Under the pieces are notes generated by a model. It was not told the DNA's origin. It worked only from the letters and a program-made list of their open reading frames with translations, and did no database searches. DNA of 8,231 bases from Microcaldota archaeon (GTDB lineage Archaea; Micrarchaeota; Micrarchaeia; Burarchaeales; JACQQB01), in assembly GCA_016207225.1 (NCBI GenBank), contig JACQQB010000014.1, forward strand, positions 1 to 8,231, given 5' to 3'. Positions 4,661 to 8,231 of the stretch are shown here, piece by piece; position 1 is the stretch's first letter, and the number at the start of each line of letters is the position of its first letter. The translations under genes were made by a program, and so were the position numbers.

Positions 4661-5383
4661 TCACATAAAAAAATCAGTAATGAATTTTATACCTGATAAA
4701 GCTATTGCAATAAGCACTAACTTTCTGAATGTTTCCTGATCAATCATTGAAACTATTGTTTTTCCTATGAATGAGCCAGTGAAAGCCGCAAGCAATAGGA
4801 ACGGAACATAGACATAATATTTTGGATCAAAAAAACCGTTTGCTATATAGAGAGGCAATCTTGTTGAATCTACTAGTATTGCAATGAATGCTGCAGTAGC
4901 GATGTAATTTGTTTTTGGAAGATTGAATGAATTTAAAAAAGTGCCACGGATGGCTCCGCCTGTTCCTATCAGTCCTGCCAGAAATCCAGATATTCCTCCT
5001 CCAAGTATGGCTGTTTCTATAGTTGGTTTGAGTCTTATTTCTTGGAATTTTAGAGATTGGATGGAATAGACAATTAGAAATAAACCCAAGATCATTTTTA
5101 AGATATCCGCAGGTACCCAGGCTATTGCAGAGGCCCCTATGATTGTCATAATGACACTTGGAATGCCAAATTGCATAGATAGCCTGAGATCCAGTCCTTT
5201 TTTGAAAAATGTTATTCTGCCAATATTACCAAAAATATGGAGAATTGCAACGATTACCAATGCAGTTTTAAAATCAAGAAAGAGCAAGGCAATGGGCAGG
5301 AAAATTGTGGATGAGCCAAACCCAGCCATAGTGCCAATTATTTCAGCTAGCAAAGCAGCAATTAGAATGAAATATTCTTCCAT
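4661..5383 (-). CDS. TauE/SafE-family membrane permease
   Basis: The product has 240 residues and about eight hydrophobic segments, with little outside the membrane. It has the two-fold repeat of the TauE/SafE (sulfite exporter, formerly DUF81) family: AGFGSSTIFLPIALLF near residue 20-35 and AGLIGTGGAIRGTFL at 136-150, each followed by paired helices. Family members move sulfite, sulfoacetate or other small organic anions; nothing here identifies the substrate. It starts at ATG 5383 with a TATA-like element 27 nt away, so it is probably leaderless and monocistronic. A GGAGGT on the same strand lies 30 nt upstream, too far to be its ribosome site. Its 3' end faces vapC and the displaced tRNA copy, whose T-tract touches the stop codon. 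Confidence 0.88.
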   Translation of the reverse strand: MEEYFILIAALLAEIIGTMAGFGSSTIFLPIALLFLDFKTALVIVAILHIFGNIGRITFFKKGLDLRLSMQFGIPSVIMTIIGASAIAWVPADILKMILGLFLIVYSIQSLKFQEIRLKPTIETAILGGGISGFLAGLIGTGGAIRGTFLNSFNLPKTNYIATAAFIAILVDSTRLPLYIANGFFDPKYYVYVPFLLLAAFTGSFIGKTIVSMIDQETFRKLVLIAIALSGIKFITDFFM

Positions 5384-5405
5384 ATTTTCGTTATCTTGTT
5401 GCTTG

Positions 5406-5414
5406 TTTTAATAA
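5406..5414 (-). promoter_or_regulatory. TATA-like box of the permease gene
   Basis: Read on the minus strand this is TTATTAAAA, centred about 27 nt before the ATG at 5383, which fits a leaderless start. A GGAGGT lies directly upstream, where a BRE would be. Confidence 0.5.
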
Positions 5415-5488
5415 CCTCCGGTTGTTATGGAGAAGATTTAACCATAGCCACTGCCAAAAACAAGATGTTTTTCAATTAGGAGATATCC

Positions 5489-5522
5489 GGAAAAGTTTAA
5501 GATACATATTAGTTAGCTAACT
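5489..5522 (+). promoter_or_regulatory. BRE/TATA-like element with 12-bp palindrome
   Basis: GGAAAAGTTTAAGATA (5489-5504) resembles the vapBC promoter (GAAAACTTTAAATA). It is followed by the perfect palindrome AGTTAGCTAACT (5511-5522), just before the predicted transcript start near 5526. If it drives the malic enzyme gene, the leader is about 95 nt; a second TATA-like TGTATATACC near 5577 is an alternative. The palindrome is a candidate repressor site. I see no gene in the rest of 5384-5619. Confidence 0.45.
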
Positions 5523-5604
5523 GTAGCTTCTTCTCTAAATGTCGTAGGGTTAGATTATTAAATTTTTTATTCGATTGTATATACCACTTTCAAGTTTCTA
5601 GACC

Positions 5605-5610
5605 GAGGTG
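5605..5610 (+). promoter_or_regulatory. Shine-Dalgarno site that sets the malic enzyme start
   Basis: GAGGTG is a strong match to the archaeal anti-SD and lies 9 nt before ATG 5620. The in-frame GTG at 5608 is inside this site and therefore is not the start. Confidence 0.8.
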
Positions 5611-5619
5611 CATATAATT

Positions 5620-6798
5620 ATGGATATACAGGAAGAGGCACTTATATTACATAAAAAAAAGAAAGGAAAGATTTCACTGAAAAGCAAGGTGAAATGCAGT
5701 AATGACCATGATTTGGCTGTTGCTTATACGCCGGGTGTGGCAGAACCTTGCAGAGAGATAGCTAAGGAGAAAGATAAGGTTTATACTTACACTGCGAAGG
5801 GCAATTGGGTTGCAATAGTTACAGATGGAACCAGAGTGTTGGGCCTTGGAGACATTGGTCCTGAAGCTGCTTTGCCAGTAATGGAAGGCAAGGCTGTTTT
5901 GTTTAAGACTTTTGGGAATGTGGATGCTTTCCCGATTTGCTTGGCCACTAAGGACGTGGAGGAGATTGTCAAGGCTGTTAAGCTTATAGCGCCGGTCTTT
6001 GGAGCCATAAATTTAGAGGATGTCGAGAATCCCAAGTGCTTCCAGGTTGAAAAGAGGTTGAAAGAGGAGCTTGACATTCCTGTTTTTCATGATGACCAGC
6101 ATGGAACCGCAGTGGTGGCATTAGCAGGCTTAGTAAATTCATTGAAACTTGTTGGAAAGAGCAAAGAGAATATTAAAGTTGTTATAAACGGCTGTGGAAG
6201 CGCAGGAATAGGGATTGCCAGGCTTTGGCTAAGTGAGGGAATAAGGAATATTGTTTTGTGCGATTCTAAAGGAGTTATAAGCAGGGACAGGACAGATTTG
6301 AACGAGTATAAGAAAGCTGTTGCAGAAGCAAGTAATCCCAACAATGAGAAAGGTTCTTTGAGTGACGTTGTGAAAGGGGCAGATGTGCTTTTAGGAGCAT
6401 CAGGACCAAATTTATTTACAAAGGAGTTGATAAGCTCAATGGCAAGCAATGCGATAGTTTTTGCATTGGCCAACCCAGTTCCGGAAATTGTGCCTAGTGA
6501 AGCTAAAGCTGCAGGCGCAAGAGTGGTTGCTACTGGCAGAAGTGATTTCCCAAACCAGGCAAATAATGTTCTGGCTTTCCCGGGAATATTGAGGGGAACT
6601 CTGGATTCAAGAGCAAGGGAAATCAATCAGCAAATGATGATTGCTGCGGCATATGCAATAGCTAATCTCGTTTCTCAAGAAGAACTGAAAGATGACTATA
6701 TTTTACCAAAGCCATTTGACAAGAGAGTTAGAAAAGAGGTAACCAGGGCAGTTATTAAGGCAGCCAAAAAAACAGGTGTGGCGGGTAAACGAATATAA
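5620..6798 (+). CDS. mae: Malic enzyme (oxaloacetate-decarboxylating malate dehydrogenase)
   Basis: This enzyme converts malate to pyruvate and CO2 with reduction of NAD(P), linking the C4 pool to pyruvate. The 392-residue product is the short form without a phosphotransacetylase domain. Catalytic Tyr36 is in AYTPGVAEP and Lys91 in MEGKAVLF. Metal ligands are E132/D133 in NLEDVENP and D158/D159 in FHDDQHGTAVV. The Rossmann glycines are in NGCGSAGIGIA (190-200), and ANPVPEI and PNQANN complete the active site. Asp215 at the end of the second Rossmann strand (VLCDSKG) suggests NAD preference, which is inference. The start is fixed by a strong SD site. The glycosyltransferase follows after 32 nt on the same strand and is probably read from the same message. 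Confidence 0.97.
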   Translation: MDIQEEALILHKKKKGKISLKSKVKCSNDHDLAVAYTPGVAEPCREIAKEKDKVYTYTAKGNWVAIVTDGTRVLGLGDIGPEAALPVMEGKAVLFKTFGNVDAFPICLATKDVEEIVKAVKLIAPVFGAINLEDVENPKCFQVEKRLKEELDIPVFHDDQHGTAVVALAGLVNSLKLVGKSKENIKVVINGCGSAGIGIARLWLSEGIRNIVLCDSKGVISRDRTDLNEYKKAVAEASNPNNEKGSLSDVVKGADVLLGASGPNLFTKELISSMASNAIVFALANPVPEIVPSEAKAAGARVVATGRSDFPNQANNVLAFPGILRGTLDSRAREINQQMMIAAAYAIANLVSQEELKDDYILPKPFDKRVRKEVTRAVIKAAKKTGVAGKRI

Positions 6799-6821
6799 AC
6801 AATCGTTACTTAAGATTGAGC

Positions 6822-6826
6822 GGTGA
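6822..6826 (+). promoter_or_regulatory. Shine-Dalgarno site for the glycosyltransferase
   Basis: GGTGA ends 4 nt before TTG 6831. Aligned to the full archaeal SD GGAGGTGATC this is normal spacing. It favours TTG 6831 over the in-frame TTG at 6816, which has no such site. Confidence 0.6.
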
Positions 6827-6830
6827 GCAA

Positions 6831-7544
6831 TTGATTTCAGTAATAATTCCAGCTAAGAACGAGGAGGTTGGGATTGGGCCTACGATTTTATCTCTTAAAA
6901 ACCAGGATTTTAAAGGAGAATATGAGATTATACTTGTTGACGGGAACAGCAGTGACAGGACAGTTGAGATAGCTAAAAAACACATTAAGGACGTTTACGT
7001 TCAGACACCAAAAGGACCAGCAGGAGCTAGAAACTATGGTGCGGAAAAGGCAAAATATGAGATTATAGCCTTTATTGATGCTGATTGTATTGCCAGGAGG
7101 GATTGGCTTTCCAGAATAGCAAAAAATTTTGAGGATAAGAAATTGATAGGGTTAGGGGGAATACTCAAGCCATCCGAACCTAGGCTTATAGACACTTTCA
7201 TGTTTACTTTATTCTCCAATTGGTGGGTTAGAGTCTCAAGCTACTTTGGTTTGTGGCAGCTCTATGGGAATAATTGCGCCTATAGGAAAAAAGAATTTTT
7301 GAAGGTTAAGGGATTTAGCACTGCAGTGAGTTTTTTTGAGGATACAGAATTGTCTATGAGGATAAGGAAGGATGGGAGATTGAAGGTGGACGGCAATCTA
7401 GTTGTGTATACCTCTACAAGGAGGTTTAAGCAAAAGGGCTATGCTAAGGTATTTAGGCAGAACACCATGGCATTTATCAACTTCCTGAGAGGATCGAAAA
7501 TAGATACCCCTTATTTTGAAACAATAAAAAAAGGTCAGTTATAG
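6831..7544 (+). CDS. Family 2 glycosyltransferase
   Basis: The product is 237 residues with a GT-A fold, and probably adds a sugar from a nucleotide donor to a lipid or surface glycan. The N-terminus MISVIIPAKNEEVGIGPTIL and LVDGNSSDRTVEIA (35-48) are the donor-binding signature. AFIDADC (80-86) holds the metal-binding DxD. The catalytic-base region is SFFEDTELSMRI (167-178). TSTRRFKQKGY (194-204) corresponds to the basic R/QxxRW-like motif. A hydrophobic, aromatic stretch at about 120-145 may touch the membrane, but no clear transmembrane helix is present. The TTG start is chosen for its SD site and because family proteins often begin at this point. It is probably in an operon with malic enzyme, though the functions are not obviously linked. 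Its stop overlaps the 3' end of the opposing gene by 6 bp. Confidence 0.9.
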   Translation: MISVIIPAKNEEVGIGPTILSLKNQDFKGEYEIILVDGNSSDRTVEIAKKHIKDVYVQTPKGPAGARNYGAEKAKYEIIAFIDADCIARRDWLSRIAKNFEDKKLIGLGGILKPSEPRLIDTFMFTLFSNWWVRVSSYFGLWQLYGNNCAYRKKEFLKVKGFSTAVSFFEDTELSMRIRKDGRLKVDGNLVVYTSTRRFKQKGYAKVFRQNTMAFINFLRGSKIDTPYFETIKKGQL

Positions 7545-8231
7545 TTTGGTTATTTTCATTCCTGCGTATAAGCCAAAGAGTATTAGGAATATCCCTAAGC
7601 ATTTGGCAGGTTCTGGTTCTTGGGGCTGCTGGCAAGCACAGGATGTTGCGTTGGCTGGCAGGTTGTCTGCCTGGCATTTTAGGTTTAATTGGTTAACATC
7701 ACAGACACAGGAGCAGACGTTTGGGTCTTGACTTTGAGTTGAGAAACCAGTACACTGTTCTGGGCAGTTCTTGACTATTGCATAGGAGAATGTCTTTGAG
7801 TCCCTGGAAGTGGTATTTTTCTCATCAAGTACAGTTACGGCGCATTCTCCAGTTGCTATCGTGTTTCCCTTAATCGATATTGTTGTGGACTTGGTTTCAC
7901 CGCTGTTTATTATCAGGATTGGGTCGTATGTTGGCTCTATGCTGGAAGGGCAGGAAACTTGCAATAGGAATTGGCCGTCATCCAGACCAAGGTTAGTTAC
8001 TGCCAGCTGTATGGATTCTTTAGCACCTGATTTTACTGAGATTTGCTCAGTGATCCTGTCGATTCTAGGCTGTAGGCCTGGCTTGCCAATGTCTCCGTTT
8101 GTAGCATTGGACTTTGTTTCGTTTGGGGGATAGCTTTTTATCGGAAACCCGGATGTTATCACACCTGTGTCTAAATCTATGACTAAGTCTTTTAGGTTTT
8201 TGCTGGTGTATGTGAATTCCCTGTTAGGGGA
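7539..8231 (-). CDS. C-terminal part of an extracellular membrane-anchored Ig-like/Cys-rich protein
   Basis: The frame stays open to the window edge, so the N-terminus is missing; 230 residues are visible. The GTG at 8162 is internal, because the reading continues upstream through FTYTSKNLKDLVIDLDTG. After a linker with two N-glycosylation sequons comes a beta-rich Ig-like domain at about 63-153 (ISVKSGAKESIQLAVTNLG to RDSKTFSYAIV). It has two cysteines, in QVSCPSS and GECAV, placed as for a disulfide. Next is a cysteine-rich stalk (156-211) with nine cysteines, including VCSCVC and SCAC, then a single hydrophobic helix (LGIFLILFGLYAGMKI) with a tiny basic tail. This gives an outside-facing, C-terminally anchored protein. 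The Ig-like part looks generally CARDB-like and may resemble HAP2/fusexin domain III; neither is proven. Confidence 0.85.
   Translation of the reverse strand, partial: SPNREFTYTSKNLKDLVIDLDTGVITSGFPIKSYPPNETKSNATNGDIGKPGLQPRIDRITEQISVKSGAKESIQLAVTNLGLDDGQFLLQVSCPSSIEPTYDPILIINSGETKSTTISIKGNTIATGECAVTVLDEKNTTSRDSKTFSYAIVKNCPEQCTGFSTQSQDPNVCSCVCDVNQLNLKCQADNLPANATSCACQQPQEPEPAKCLGIFLILFGLYAGMKITKL

Noticed and set aside
5608..5619. GTG 5608 as the malic enzyme start
   Set aside because: The GTG is the 3' part of the SD site itself, and ATG 5620 has correct spacing.
6087..6626. 179-residue minus-strand reading frame
   Set aside because: It is antisense to the malic enzyme core, whose catalytic motifs are intact; the frame is open only because of codon bias on the other strand.
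8160..8162. GTG 8162 as the start of the minus-strand surface protein
   Set aside because: No stop occurs upstream to the window edge, the upstream residues look coding, and an exported protein would need a signal peptide, which is absent here.
1..8231. CRISPR array, insertion sequence or integrase gene
   Set aside because: No regularly spaced repeats, transposase, terminal inverted repeats or tyrosine-recombinase motifs are visible on either strand.

Overview
The window reads as an archaeal chromosome segment. Signs of this are a tRNA gene with bulge-helix-bulge (BHB) introns and no encoded CCA, TATA boxes about 26 nt upstream of start codons with almost no leader, a separate zinc-binding PyrI next to PyrB, and a VapBC pair. 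The lineage cannot be fixed from the sequence. Several tRNA introns, a cysteine-rich surface protein and compact spacing would suit a DPANN-type archaeon or a compact euryarchaeote, but that is inference.

Layout: (1) 1-734, 3' two thirds of argC, ended by a small hairpin. (2) 873-1745, an ankyrin-repeat protein of unknown role. (3) 1774-3133 minus, pyrB-pyrI, both subunits of aspartate carbamoyltransferase. (4) 3166-3792, a thymidylate kinase diverging from pyrB across 32 bp that hold both core promoters. (5) 3800-3943, tRNA-Glu(UUC) split by three BHB introns. (6) About 3922-4659, a 0.7-kb islet carrying only vapB-vapC, bounded by a direct repeat of the tRNA-Glu 3' end. (7) 4661-5383 minus, a TauE/SafE-family permease. 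(8) 5384-5619, an intergenic region with a BRE/TATA-like element, a 12-bp palindrome and a strong ribosome binding site. (9) 5620-6798 malic enzyme and 6831-7544 a family 2 glycosyltransferase, probably co-transcribed. (10) 7539 to the window end, minus strand, the C-terminal part of a membrane-anchored extracellular protein with an Ig-like domain and a cysteine-rich stalk.

The genes are mostly ordinary metabolism: arginine (argC), pyrimidine nucleotides (pyrBI with tmk) and C4/C3 carbon flow (malic enzyme). The part most worth a second look is 3800-4660. A tRNA gene interrupted in the D-loop, the anticodon loop and the T-arm has a displaced copy of its 3' end exactly 704 bp downstream, with a toxin-antitoxin pair between the copies. 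The displaced copy seems to carry part of the third intron and to supply the last codons and stop of the toxin gene. The surface protein at the right edge, with a possible resemblance to domain III of HAP2/fusexin proteins, is the second point of interest.
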